Shown: positions 44,774-53,712, counted from the stretch's first letter. The stretch is 64,000 nt of DNA from Paenibacillus sp. FSL W8-0186 (GCF_037969765.1 NZ_CP150207.1:1102001-1166000), one strand, 5' to 3'. Translations and numbers: made by a program. Notes: a model not told the origin generated them from the letters alone.

Positions 44774-46381
44774 GTGTCTGAAATTATCAATCCGATTTTG
44801 AGGGGATTTAACCCGGATCCATCGATCATTCGGGTGGGCGATGATTACTATATCGCGACTTCAACGTTTGAATGGTTCCCGGGGGTTCAGATCCATCATT
44901 CCCGGGATTTAAAGAACTGGCAGCTCATCGGTCATCCGCTGAGCCGGACGAGCCAGCTTGATATGATGGGGAATCCCGACTCCGGCGGAGTATGGGCGCC
45001 TTGCCTAAGCTATCATGATGGAACATATTATTTAATATATACCGATGTGAAAAGCCATATGGGGCCGTTCAAGGATACGCATAACTACCTGGTTACAGCG
45101 AAGGATATCCGCGGCCCATGGTCGGAGCCGGTCTACCTGAACAGCAGCGGCTTCGATCCATCGATGTACCATGAAGAGGACGGTACAAAATGGGTGCTGA
45201 ACATGGTTTGGGATCACCGCAAAGGGAAAAACCACTTCGGCGGCATCGTCATTCAGCAATATTCGGAAGAGGAGCAGCGGCTGGTTGGGCCGATCCACAA
45301 TATTTTCCGGGGAACACCGCTGGGTTTGACGGAAGGTCCGCATATTTATAAGGCAAACGGCTATTATCATCTGATGACAGCCGAAGGCGGAACCCGGTAC
45401 GGCCATGCCATTACGATGGCGCGTTCGGCTACGCTGCTCGGCACTTACGAGGCTGACCCGAACGGTCCGCTGCTGACCTCGGCAGATCGACCGGAAGCGG
45501 CACTGCAGCGGGCAGGCCACGGCAGCATGGTGGAGACGCAGCATGGCGAGCTGTACGTCGTGCATCTGTGCGGACGGCCGCTGCGGCCATCGATGTGCTG
45601 CACGCTCGGCCGCGAGACGGCCATTCAGAAGGTGGAATGGTCGGAGGACGGCTGGCTGCGCCTGACGACGGGCGATCATGAGCCGCAGGTACAGGTGGCG
45701 GGGCCGAGCCTGCCGGAGCATCCTTTTGCGCCAGAGCCAGAGACCGAGCATTTCGACGAAGGGGAGATCAGCCGCCATTTCAGCACACTGCGCGAGCCGC
45801 TTGCTGAAGCATGGGCGTCGCTGAAGGAGCGCCCGGGTTATTTGCGGCTGAGAGGCCGGGAGTCGCTGTATTCGCATCACCGCCAGAGTCTGGTGGCGCG
45901 CCGGCAGCAGTCTTTTCTCGTGGAAGCGGAGACCGTTGTTGAATTTGCACCTGACAGCTACCAGCAGATGGCTGGTCTGATCTACTACTACAATACCAAA
46001 AACTATTATTACTTACAGATCAGCCATGATGAACAATTGGGCAAATGCCTAGGCATCATGTTGAGCGACCGCGGCGTCTATGACGAACCTCTGGAGGCGC
46101 CGGTATCTATCGAAGGCTGGGAGCGCTGCTATATGAAAGCAGTCATTCGCTACGAGTCGCTGCGCTTCTATTATTCCCGCGACGGGGAAGAGTGGCTCGC
46201 AATTGGCGGAGAAATGGACGCGACCAAGCTCTCGGATGAGAACGCGGAGCTGGTCAAGGACGGCATTGCCCTCGATCAGGGTTTTACCGGAGCTTTTATC
46301 GGCATATGCGCTCAGGATTTGAGCGGCCGCCAGCTCCATGCCGATTTCGATTATTTCACATACCGCGAGCTGGACGAGTAG
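44774..46381 (+). CDS. Glycoside hydrolase family 43 (beta-xylosidase type)
   Basis: 535-residue GH43 enzyme. The five-bladed catalytic domain (about 1-310) shows the base Asp15 in FNPDPSIIRVGDDYYIATST, the pKa-tuning Asp in GFDPSMYHEEDG and the acid Glu in LTEGPHIYKANGYYHLMTAEGGT region. The C-terminal beta-sandwich (about 330-535) is the usual partner in GH43 subfamily 11 xylosidases. GTG 44774 lies 8 nt after ggagg; the ATG at 44759 overlaps that RBS. No signal peptide, so it cleaves imported xylo-oligosaccharides in the cytoplasm, consistent with the ABC transporter upstream. Confidence 0.92.
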   Translation: MSEIINPILRGFNPDPSIIRVGDDYYIATSTFEWFPGVQIHHSRDLKNWQLIGHPLSRTSQLDMMGNPDSGGVWAPCLSYHDGTYYLIYTDVKSHMGPFKDTHNYLVTAKDIRGPWSEPVYLNSSGFDPSMYHEEDGTKWVLNMVWDHRKGKNHFGGIVIQQYSEEEQRLVGPIHNIFRGTPLGLTEGPHIYKANGYYHLMTAEGGTRYGHAITMARSATLLGTYEADPNGPLLTSADRPEAALQRAGHGSMVETQHGELYVVHLCGRPLRPSMCCTLGRETAIQKVEWSEDGWLRLTTGDHEPQVQVAGPSLPEHPFAPEPETEHFDEGEISRHFSTLREPLAEAWASLKERPGYLRLRGRESLYSHHRQSLVARRQQSFLVEAETVVEFAPDSYQQMAGLIYYYNTKNYYYLQISHDEQLGKCLGIMLSDRGVYDEPLEAPVSIEGWERCYMKAVIRYESLRFYYSRDGEEWLAIGGEMDATKLSDENAELVKDGIALDQGFTGAFIGICAQDLSGRQLHADFDYFTYRELDE

Positions 46382-46487
46382 ATATCAGCTGCGGTCGGTT
46401 AGCTAAGGTAGACGAGAAATAGATCCGAACAGGATTTGCTATTGGAGAGCCGGATAGGCAGAATTTTAGGCTAAGGGAGAGCTGACT

Positions 46488-47549
46488 ATGTCGAACAATA
46501 TACCGAATGTAATGGATGCAGCAGTACTGAACAAACCGATGGATATCGAAATCAAACAGGTGCCGGTTCCAAGCATTAAAGAGGATGAGGCTTTGGTGAA
46601 AGTGTACTGTATCGGAGTATGCGGCTCCGATGTCCATTATTACGAGCATGGGCGGATCGGCCGTTATGTCGTAGAGAAGCCGATCATTCTTGGCCATGAG
46701 CTGGCCGGGGAAGTGGTGCAGATCGGAGCGAAGGTCGCGAATGTCTCCGTCGGCGACCGGGTCGCCGTAGAGCCGGGAGTGGCTTGCGGGCGCTGCGAAT
46801 ACTGCAAATCGGGGCGCTATAATTTATGCCCGGACGTCGTCTTCATGGCTACTCCTCCGGTGGATGGAGCCTGGGCGGAATACGTTGCCGTGCGCAGCGA
46901 CTTTCTGTTCCGGCTGCCGGATGAAATGAGCTTTGAGCAGGGGGCTTTGCTGGAGCCGCTGTCGGTGGGCATGCACGCGATGATTCGCGGCAAGGTCAGT
47001 CCGGCGGATCGGATGCTTGTGACAGGGCTCGGCCCGATCGGACTCCTGGCGATTCAGGCTGCGAAAATTTACGGCGTCACGGAAATTTACGCGACGGACG
47101 TCGTTCCGTTCCGGCAGGAGCTCGCGCTCAAAATGGGCGTTACCGCGGTCATCGATCCTTCGAAGGAAAATTTGAAGGAGCGGCTCGCAGAGCTGACCGG
47201 CGGACAAGGTGTGACGGTCGTCGTGGAATCGTCCGGTAACGGGCGGGCCATCGCGGACGCCTTTGGTGCCGTCAACCGCGGCGGGCGCGTTGTACTGGTC
47301 GGCATGCCGGCAGCGTCGGAAATCCCGGTCGATATCAACACGATCATCGACGGTGAGATCGATGTATACGGATTGTTCCGTTACGCCAACACGTATCCAT
47401 CGGCTATTCAGGCTCTAAGCAAATCCGATATCGATATAGAACAGGTCATCACGCATAAATATGAGCTTAAGGATATTAAAGAAGCGGTCGAAGTCGCGCG
47501 CACCGAGAAGGAAACGAGCATCAAGGTTATGATTTATCCGAAGCTGTAA
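46488..47549 (+). CDS. Zinc-dependent polyol dehydrogenase (xylitol/sorbitol type)
   Basis: 353-residue medium-chain dehydrogenase. Catalytic zinc ligands are in CGSDVHYYEHG (about 44) and GHELAGEV (about 71); structural zinc in CGRCEYCKSGRYNLC (about 101-115); Rossmann loop GLGPIGLLAIQAAK near 177. TPPVDGAWAEYV is typical of sorbitol/xylitol dehydrogenases. It would interconvert xylitol and xylulose or a related polyol with NAD. Gap of 106 bp from GH43 and same direction. Confidence 0.88.
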   Translation: MSNNIPNVMDAAVLNKPMDIEIKQVPVPSIKEDEALVKVYCIGVCGSDVHYYEHGRIGRYVVEKPIILGHELAGEVVQIGAKVANVSVGDRVAVEPGVACGRCEYCKSGRYNLCPDVVFMATPPVDGAWAEYVAVRSDFLFRLPDEMSFEQGALLEPLSVGMHAMIRGKVSPADRMLVTGLGPIGLLAIQAAKIYGVTEIYATDVVPFRQELALKMGVTAVIDPSKENLKERLAELTGGQGVTVVVESSGNGRAIADAFGAVNRGGRVVLVGMPAASEIPVDINTIIDGEIDVYGLFRYANTYPSAIQALSKSDIDIEQVITHKYELKDIKEAVEVARTEKETSIKVMIYPKL

Positions 47550-47608
47550 GCAGGCAGGCTGCCCGCCCGCTTCGCTATTCCCCTTAGACCAGTCAGGAGG
47601 CAATAAAT

Positions 47609-49390
47609 ATGAGGCTGCTGAGCAAGATGGGTTTGGACAAGACGCGAGGCCAGATTTTCGTCGGGTTCATCGTCATGATGATTATCGTGTTGTCATTAAC
47701 GGTCAGCAGCCTCTATTATTTGCTGTCAAAGGTGCAGAAGGAGAACGCCTCCCGCTATATCGACGAAATTGCGGAGCAGGCCAGCGGACGGCTGGAATCG
47801 CTGCTGAGCGAAATCAATGTCCTGACTTTGCAGCTTGCAATGGATGAGCGGGTCCAGGATCAGCTTGCCGATGAATTGCGGGGCGAAACCACAACCTATG
47901 ACGAGAAAATGCAGCTGCGAAAAATTCTGATCGATAAAACGGCATATTCGGAGACGATCCGGGAAATCGAGCTGTTCTCTGAGGAGAACAGCCTTTACCC
48001 GATTGTGGAGCAGAATATTGCTGCCCGGGTCGGTGAACGATACGTACGGGAGGCGAATGAAGCTCACCAGGTTGGCGCGATGATCTGGATAGGCCGCGAC
48101 CCCCAGAATCCGGCGGATTTGCTGGCGGTCCGGAGGGTCAAGGTGGAGAAACTGGACTATCAGAACGGGGGATATTTGGTCATTCGCATCAAGCCCTCCC
48201 TCGTTGACTTCATCAGCAGGGATGTCGCAAAAGCAAGGGGAAGCATCATGCGGCTGCTCGATGCTGATGGCAATGAGATATCGCTGGCGGGAACTGAAGG
48301 CGCCGCGGCTTCCTCTGACACCCCGGAGGGGGATGGGATCAACAAGGCGGAGTATGTCACAGTGCAGCGGAAGATCAAAACGACCGATTGGCAGCTGGAG
48401 ATTATGGTTCTGAAGACGGCTTTGACGGAGGAAATCCATTTTCTGCAGGATGTGCTCATCTGGGCCAGCGTTCTAAGCATCGTCGTATTCGCGGTCCTCT
48501 CCTATTACCTGTCTTTATTGATTACGTCGCCAATCAAAAGGCTGACGAGGGTCATGCAAAAGGGCAAAGGCGGGAACCCGCAGGAGAATCCGGGGACGTA
48601 CTTCAATCGTGAGGTTAATCTGCTGAACGTGAAATATAATCAAATGGTCCGGGAGATCAACCATTTGATCAAGTCGGTTTATGAGAAAGAGCTGATCAAA
48701 AGCAAAAGCGAAATCAAAGCGCTGCATTCGCAAATTCACCCGCATTTCCTGTTCAATACGCTGGATTCGCTATACTGGGCCCATATCCGCAAAGGGGATG
48801 ACGAGTTGGCCCAGATGGTCATCCGGCTTGCCGATATGTTCCGCTACAGCATTCAATTGAGCGGGGAGGACGGCTTCGTTACGGTGGCCGAGGAGCTGGA
48901 GCAGATCAAGCGCTACGTCTATATTATGAAGATGCGCTGGCATGAACGGCTGCAGGTTCACATTCATGACGACCCGGCCGTACATGGGCTGAAAATTCCG
49001 AAGCTGACGATTCAGCCGCTGATTGAGAATGCGATTGTTCATGGCATTGAACCGCTGGAAAGCGGAGGGATCATTGAGCTCACGGTTCGCGAGCGTGACG
49101 GGATTGTCTCGTTCCTCATCGCCGATAATGGTGTCGGCATGAGTGAAGCCGAGCTTGCGGACGTTCGGGAAAGGCTGCAGAATGATATGAATGTGGCGTT
49201 TATGTCCAGCGGCAAAGGCATTGGCATGTTCAATGTCAGCAAGCTGATTCAGTTCCATTACGGCTCCGATTACGGAATTCGCATCGAAAGCCGGCAAAAT
49301 GGAGGCACCGTTGTTGAGGTGAGGATTCCTGCCGAGCAGGTTCAGGAGGAGGTGGATCGAGATGAGCATACCGGCGATCCTAGTCGTTGA
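47609..49390 (+). CDS. Sensor histidine kinase (YesM family)
   Basis: 593-residue membrane kinase: helix 1 at about 16-38 (GFIVMMIIVLSLTVSSLYYLL), extracytoplasmic sensor to about 285, helix 2 (VLIWASVLSIVVFAVLSYYL), HAMP, then the His_kinase domain with phospho-acceptor near residue 377 (HSQIHPHFLFNTLDSLYW), N-box NAIVHGIEP and G-boxes DNGVGMSE and GKGIGMFNV. YesM-type kinases sense extracellular sugars or glycan fragments. Overlaps the regulator gene by 29 nt. Confidence 0.93.
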   Translation: MRLLSKMGLDKTRGQIFVGFIVMMIIVLSLTVSSLYYLLSKVQKENASRYIDEIAEQASGRLESLLSEINVLTLQLAMDERVQDQLADELRGETTTYDEKMQLRKILIDKTAYSETIREIELFSEENSLYPIVEQNIAARVGERYVREANEAHQVGAMIWIGRDPQNPADLLAVRRVKVEKLDYQNGGYLVIRIKPSLVDFISRDVAKARGSIMRLLDADGNEISLAGTEGAAASSDTPEGDGINKAEYVTVQRKIKTTDWQLEIMVLKTALTEEIHFLQDVLIWASVLSIVVFAVLSYYLSLLITSPIKRLTRVMQKGKGGNPQENPGTYFNREVNLLNVKYNQMVREINHLIKSVYEKELIKSKSEIKALHSQIHPHFLFNTLDSLYWAHIRKGDDELAQMVIRLADMFRYSIQLSGEDGFVTVAEELEQIKRYVYIMKMRWHERLQVHIHDDPAVHGLKIPKLTIQPLIENAIVHGIEPLESGGIIELTVRERDGIVSFLIADNGVGMSEAELADVRERLQNDMNVAFMSSGKGIGMFNVSKLIQFHYGSDYGIRIESRQNGGTVVEVRIPAEQVQEEVDRDEHTGDPSR

Positions 49391-50195
49391 TGACGAATAC
49401 AACACAAGAATGGGCGTGTCCTACACGCTGCAGCAATGGGGAGACGGCAAGATCGACATCGCCGCCGCGGAGAACGGGCAGCAGGCGCTGAACATGCTGC
49501 GGGAGCGGGAATACGATCTGCTCATCACCGATATCCGCATGCCCCTTATGACGGGTATTGAACTGCTGGAGGCGCTGCGAAGGGAGAAAAACGAGATCGC
49601 AGCCGTACTGCTTACCGGGTTCGCGGAATTCGAATACGCCCAGCAGGGCCTGCGGCTGGGAGCGATCGATTACCTGCTGAAGCCGGTGCAGCAATCCGAG
49701 CTCATCAAGATGGCCGAGAAGGCGCTAAACAAGGCCCGTCTGGCGAAAGAGCGAAGGAAGCGCCTGCAGCAGCATTTCGGCCAGCTTGAGCTGGGCGAAG
49801 CGGCTGCGGCAAATGGATGGCAAGGCCAGACGAGCCAGAATCAAGACCCGCTTAGCCTGCGTACGAGCAACGAGTATGTGATCAAAGCGGTTCAATACAT
49901 CGACGGGCATATTTCTAACGTACTGACGATCAAGGAAGTGGCCCAGCAGGTCCATCTGAATCCGAGTTATTTCAGCGTGCTATTCAAGGAGGAGGCGGGG
50001 CTTACTTTTATCGACTACGTTACCCGGCTTCGCATGAAGAAGGCGAAGGAGCTGCTGGAAAGCTCCAGCCTAAGTCTGGATGCCATTTCAGAGCAGATCG
50101 GCCTGCAAACGACGAGCTATTTCATCCGCATGTTCAAGAAGTTTGAGAGAATGACCCCGAAGCAGTACCGCGATCAAGTGAAAATCAAATCCTAG
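49362..50195 (+). CDS. Response regulator with AraC-type DNA-binding domain (YesN family)
   Basis: 277-residue regulator: receiver domain 1-120 with phospho-Asp57 in LLITDIRMPLMTGIE and Lys in DYLLKPVQ; AraC double HTH at about 175-275 (VLTIKEVAQQVHLNPSYFSVLF, then ISEQIGLQTTSYFIRMFKK). It is short for a YesN because the middle region is only about 50 residues. It should activate the local xylo-oligosaccharide genes when the kinase is stimulated. Confidence 0.93.
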   Translation: MSIPAILVVDDEYNTRMGVSYTLQQWGDGKIDIAAAENGQQALNMLREREYDLLITDIRMPLMTGIELLEALRREKNEIAAVLLTGFAEFEYAQQGLRLGAIDYLLKPVQQSELIKMAEKALNKARLAKERRKRLQQHFGQLELGEAAAANGWQGQTSQNQDPLSLRTSNEYVIKAVQYIDGHISNVLTIKEVAQQVHLNPSYFSVLFKEEAGLTFIDYVTRLRMKKAKELLESSSLSLDAISEQIGLQTTSYFIRMFKKFERMTPKQYRDQVKIKS

Positions 50196-50223
50196 GCTGC
50201 CTGATACGGGCAGCCTTTTTTAG
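50193..50223 (+). terminator. Terminator of the two-component operon
   Basis: ggctgcc / gggcagcc stem with a 6-nt loop and TTTTTT. Confidence 0.88.
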
Positions 50224-50290
50224 TTAAATCCGAAGATTTTCAACAAAGATTCAGAAGAATAAAGCATATATGAAAAATATACAGTCATGC

Positions 50291-50322
50291 TATAATTTGT
50301 CTTAAATTATAGAATTTAGACA
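50291..50322 (+). promoter_or_regulatory. Promoter -10 and inverted-repeat operator of the cysteine-peptide operon
   Basis: TATAAT (50291-50296) is a good -10, though no clear -35 is seen. It is followed by tgtcttaaatt / gaatttagaca (50298-50322), an imperfect palindrome in the initial transcribed region that could bind a regulator. Confidence 0.45.
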
Positions 50323-50360
50323 GGTGAAACAACTGGATAAAGGAGGAGGTTAATGGGGAT

Positions 50361-50882
50361 ATGATTATTTATTTTCAAGTTTTTATTTCGTTATTATTGT
50401 TTGTTTCTTCTATTACAAAAATTTTTAACTTAACTTCATTTCAGAAAACCATAGATCAGTTAGAGCCAATAAAAATGGTCAAACAACTGGGAGCAATGAC
50501 AGTTATCATCATTGAACTAATTATTGGCATAACCATTCTGTTTAAAGAGTTATTGATATTTGCCCTGATATTATTATTCCTGTTATTGCTGTCATTTTTG
50601 TGGGCTGCGGTTAGGGCCATGAGTTTACATAGGTTAATTGATTGCAATTGTTTTGGGGGGGTAACCAATGAATCACTAGGTTGGGGAACGATATTAAAAG
50701 TTGTTGCTCTTGCCTTATGCGGGGCGGTACTGCTTTTATCAAGTACTACATTAAATATATGGAACTATCCGTTGAAGGATATTCTAGGTTCTTTATATTT
50801 TTCGATTTCAATACTTACATTATACAGTTTAATAAATATTACTATAAAGCTATTTGAAAGCGTTATCTTATATCAGGAGTAA
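50361..50882 (+). CDS. MauE/DoxX-like membrane protein
   Basis: 173-residue four- to five-helix membrane protein (IIYFQVFISLLLFVSSITKIF, AMTVIIIELIIGITILF, LLIFALILLFLLLLSFLWAAV, VALALCGAVLLLSS, and a C-terminal helix). The DCNCFGG motif at about 95 matches the conserved CxCFG of MauE-type proteins, which provide membrane electron transfer for disulfide formation. Start ATG 50361, RBS aggaggagg. First gene of a four-gene set; probably reoxidises the thioredoxin-like protein encoded next. Confidence 0.75.
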   Translation: MIIYFQVFISLLLFVSSITKIFNLTSFQKTIDQLEPIKMVKQLGAMTVIIIELIIGITILFKELLIFALILLFLLLLSFLWAAVRAMSLHRLIDCNCFGGVTNESLGWGTILKVVALALCGAVLLLSSTTLNIWNYPLKDILGSLYFSISILTLYSLINITIKLFESVILYQE

Positions 50883-50894
50883 GGAGTGAATTTA

Positions 50895-51521
50895 TTGGAA
50901 AACTTCCTTGTGGTTGCAATATTTACAATGTGGACATGTATTATTTGTATTCTTTTTGCCATTGTCTTCTTGTATAAAAAAGTACAAAGCATAACGATGA
51001 GTGTGAATAATACAAACACGGACACGAACACGAACACAAACACAAACATGCATCCAGTTATTAATGATCTATTTCTGCCTTTAAGTGATTATGGATTAGA
51101 ACAGGGGGAGTTATTTCCTGTACTTCAATTTACAGAGGTTTCTGGTAAAGTGATTAATTTGACTGAACGAAACAGCAGGGGACTGATCATAGTTTTTCTG
51201 TCAGTTAATTGCAAAATATGCGAGAGTGTTTACCAGGGTCTAAAATTGTTTTCTGAGCGCCACCCATACTATGATCTATCAATATTTATGGAATCGCCTA
51301 CACCTGAAGAAGTTATTCAAAAAGCAAAAACTCTTCAAATCAAACATCCAATTTATCACTTGACTGAAGCGGATTTAACGATCACAAGAACACGGAAATT
51401 CCCCTTTGCTTACTATATTTCTCCTGAAGGTATTGTTATGTCAAAGGGCGTCATTAATGACGGCTTGAGAGACTTGGATATACTTCTTAAAATTGGCGCA
51501 CAGGTTCGTGAGGCATCCTAG
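50895..51521 (+). CDS. Membrane-anchored TlpA/MauD-like thioredoxin-fold protein
   Basis: 208-residue protein with an N-terminal anchor (VVAIFTMWTCIICILFAIVFLY) followed by an Asn/Thr-rich linker (NNTNTDTNTNTNTN) encoded by a hexamer repeat. The thioredoxin-like domain (about 60-205) has GLIIVFLSVNCKICESVYQG with the CKIC redox pair and a cis-Pro-like FPFAYYIS. TTG 50895 is preferred (aaggag 8 nt upstream); GTG 50886 overlaps the RBS. With the MauE-like protein it should form an extracytoplasmic thiol oxidase or isomerase for the peptide encoded 35 bp downstream. Confidence 0.75.
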   Translation: MENFLVVAIFTMWTCIICILFAIVFLYKKVQSITMSVNNTNTDTNTNTNTNMHPVINDLFLPLSDYGLEQGELFPVLQFTEVSGKVINLTERNSRGLIIVFLSVNCKICESVYQGLKLFSERHPYYDLSIFMESPTPEEVIQKAKTLQIKHPIYHLTEADLTITRTRKFPFAYYISPEGIVMSKGVINDGLRDLDILLKIGAQVREAS

Positions 51522-51556
51522 AATTTATTAAAAATATAGAAAGGAGGTGATAGCTA

Positions 51557-51712
51557 ATGACATATTGTAATACTGCTTCTACTTGTACTTCAAGTATCTG
51601 TAGTCCTTACGGTATTAAAATCAGAGAGTACAATGAATACTGTCGTATTTATAATTCGAATAATCAAATTATCGATACGACATCCAGAACGTGGTATGTA
51701 TGTGAATGCTAA
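51557..51712 (+). CDS. Six-cysteine secreted peptide (51 aa), candidate bacteriocin
   Basis: A near-ideal RBS (aaaggaggtgatag, 6-nt spacing) precedes ATG 51557. The product has 51 residues with six Cys at positions 4, 10, 15, 29, 49 and 51, so three disulfides are possible. No signal peptide or double-glycine leader is present; it may be exported leaderless by the ABC protein encoded next. It contains several Tyr and one Trp (CSPYGIKIREYNEYCRIYN; SRTWYVCEC). The size, six Cys and the Tyr..C.N...Trp..C ending recall laterosporulin-type disulfide-rich bacteriocins, though I see no certain homology. It is too short for routine gene calling. The context of redox proteins and exporter makes translation and export very likely. 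Confidence 0.8.
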   Translation: MTYCNTASTCTSSICSPYGIKIREYNEYCRIYNSNNQIIDTTSRTWYVCEC

Positions 51713-51725
51713 TTTTGTTTGTAAC

Positions 51726-51752
51726 TAAGGATACACATCATGTGTATCCTTA
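51726..51752 (+). other. Perfect 12-bp stem-loop between peptide and exporter genes
   Basis: taaggatacaca / tgtgtatcctta with a TCA loop and no T run. It may stabilise the peptide mRNA or reduce read-through to the exporter gene. Confidence 0.65.
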
Positions 51753-51787
51753 GCCTTATAAATTTATGATTTGAAAGAGGCTAATTC

Positions 51788-53656
51788 ATGATGCTAAACG
51801 ATAAGGAGTTACAAAGTACGGGGACTGATAAAATCAGAAAATATAAGTTAACACTGCAATACATAAAAAGAATGCTTCTCATTGTTTGGTCCATCGATCC
51901 ATTCCTACTGTGTACAACTCTCTTATTAAGGATCTCTCAGGCGCTTATTCCGGTATTGCAGACATGGTTAACTCTTCAGTTGGTAAACCAAATTACTTTG
52001 TTGCTAGAAAAAGGATCTCCTTATATATTAAATCCTCTTAGCACATTATTGTTACAGTTGTTAGTATTTATGGCTTCCGCCGGAATTAAAGCATGTGATC
52101 GATACGTCCTATCTAAATTAAGAATTAGAACCCAATATCATTTTGATCAACTAATAGCTGAAAAATCGTCTAAAATACCGCTAATTCATATGGAGAGTTC
52201 AGATTACTACGATCACTTTTATCGAATTTCAGGGAATTCAGTTAGAGTAATTAATCTTATTGATAATGTATTTTCTATTTTACAGAACACGGTTATGTTA
52301 TTCAGTATGTTAATTTTAATGGCCGCTGTTCATTGGGGGCTTGCATTAGGAGTATTGTTATTGATTATTCCTTCTCTAATTGTGAATATTACAATAGGGA
52401 ATTTAAGATATCGGCAAATGTTAGAGCAGACACCCGTCGAAAGGAAAACGGGATATTTACTAGATTTGTTAAGCTCTAGGCTAACAGCGAAGGAATTGCG
52501 AAGTTTTAATCTATCTAAATATTTTATAGACAGATGGAGTAAATTATTTTGGAAAAATGGATATGAAAAATTATATTTGGAAAAGAAAACATCGGTATCT
52601 GTTTTTGTTGTAGATGCATTTGGAATATTAGTAACAGGAACAGTAATGATATTACTTATTTGGTTAGGAGCTTTAGGGAAGTTAACTATGGGAGCATATG
52701 TAGCAATGACCCAGACACTAACCACTGTACAACGGGGACTAGAAGATATTGCTTTTAGAATGGCAGCCATTTACGAAGATTCTTTATTCTCGAACCCTTT
52801 GTTCACTTTTTTGGAACTTCCAGAGGAAGATCATGATGGAAGAGTGTTTTCTTTTCCAAATCAAATACTTAAGGGTATTCAAGTCAGAAACCTATCATTT
52901 AAGTATCCTAAACAGAATGTAAAGGCATTAGAAGATGTAAATATTCATATTAATCAAGGAGAGAAAATAGCAATTGTCGGTGAGAATGGCAGTGGCAAAA
53001 CAACGTTAATAAAATGTTTGCTTGGATTATATCCAGCGACAGAGGGAGAAATATTAATTGATGATATTGATATCCGGCAAATAAACTTAACTGAGCTGCG
53101 AAATCATATCACGGTTCTGTATCAAGATTTTGTTCAATACCAATTTAGTGCGGAGGAAAATATTGGGGTTGGGAGAGTCGATAAAATGATGGATAAGGAG
53201 ATGATATTTCGAGCGGCTGAAAAAGGAGGGGCGCTTGATTTCATTAAGGATTTAAAATTAGGTTTTGATACTCAATTAGGACCCTATTTCTCAGGAGGAG
53301 TGGAGTTATCTTTAGGACAATGGCAAAAGATGGCGATAAGCCGGGCTTTTTTTCGTGACGCTCCAATTGTAATTTTGGATGAACCTACTGCTGCCCTAGA
53401 TCCATTGGCTGAAGCTGCAATATTTGATCAGTTCATGACACTATCTAAAGGAAAAACAGCTATTTTTATTTCTCATCGTCTAGGCAGTTGCCGAAATGCT
53501 GATCGAATTATTGTTATGAAAGAAGGGAAAATTGTTGAATCTGGTAACCATAATGAGTTGATTCATTTGCAAGGAGAATATCACAGGATGTTTCAGGCTC
53601 AATCCAAGTGGTATGTTCAGGAGGAAAAGGCGGAGTTTAGCGGGGAATTTCGATAA
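51788..53656 (+). CDS. ABC exporter, fused membrane and ATPase domains
   Basis: 622-residue half-transporter: a six-helix TMD (about 15-330) followed by an ATPase with Walker A GENGSGKTTLIK (about 399), signature LSLGQWQKMAISRA (about 508), Walker B IVILDEPTAALD (about 528) and H-loop ISHRLGS. There is no C39 peptidase, in line with a peptide lacking a Gly-Gly leader. It would act as a homodimer to export the six-Cys peptide, and may provide immunity. ATG 51788 follows agagg. Confidence 0.9.
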   Translation: MMLNDKELQSTGTDKIRKYKLTLQYIKRMLLIVWSIDPFLLCTTLLLRISQALIPVLQTWLTLQLVNQITLLLEKGSPYILNPLSTLLLQLLVFMASAGIKACDRYVLSKLRIRTQYHFDQLIAEKSSKIPLIHMESSDYYDHFYRISGNSVRVINLIDNVFSILQNTVMLFSMLILMAAVHWGLALGVLLLIIPSLIVNITIGNLRYRQMLEQTPVERKTGYLLDLLSSRLTAKELRSFNLSKYFIDRWSKLFWKNGYEKLYLEKKTSVSVFVVDAFGILVTGTVMILLIWLGALGKLTMGAYVAMTQTLTTVQRGLEDIAFRMAAIYEDSLFSNPLFTFLELPEEDHDGRVFSFPNQILKGIQVRNLSFKYPKQNVKALEDVNIHINQGEKIAIVGENGSGKTTLIKCLLGLYPATEGEILIDDIDIRQINLTELRNHITVLYQDFVQYQFSAEENIGVGRVDKMMDKEMIFRAAEKGGALDFIKDLKLGFDTQLGPYFSGGVELSLGQWQKMAISRAFFRDAPIVILDEPTAALDPLAEAAIFDQFMTLSKGKTAIFISHRLGSCRNADRIIVMKEGKIVESGNHNELIHLQGEYHRMFQAQSKWYVQEEKAEFSGEFR

Positions 53657-53678
53657 TAAACAGATCTTGTCAGTTCAG

Positions 53679-53712
53679 CGCCGGAGAGGTACGCTCTCCG
53701 GCGTATTTTTTT
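53679..53712 (+). terminator. Terminator of the cysteine-peptide operon
   Basis: cgccggagag / ctctccggcg stem with ATTTTTTT. Confidence 0.88.
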
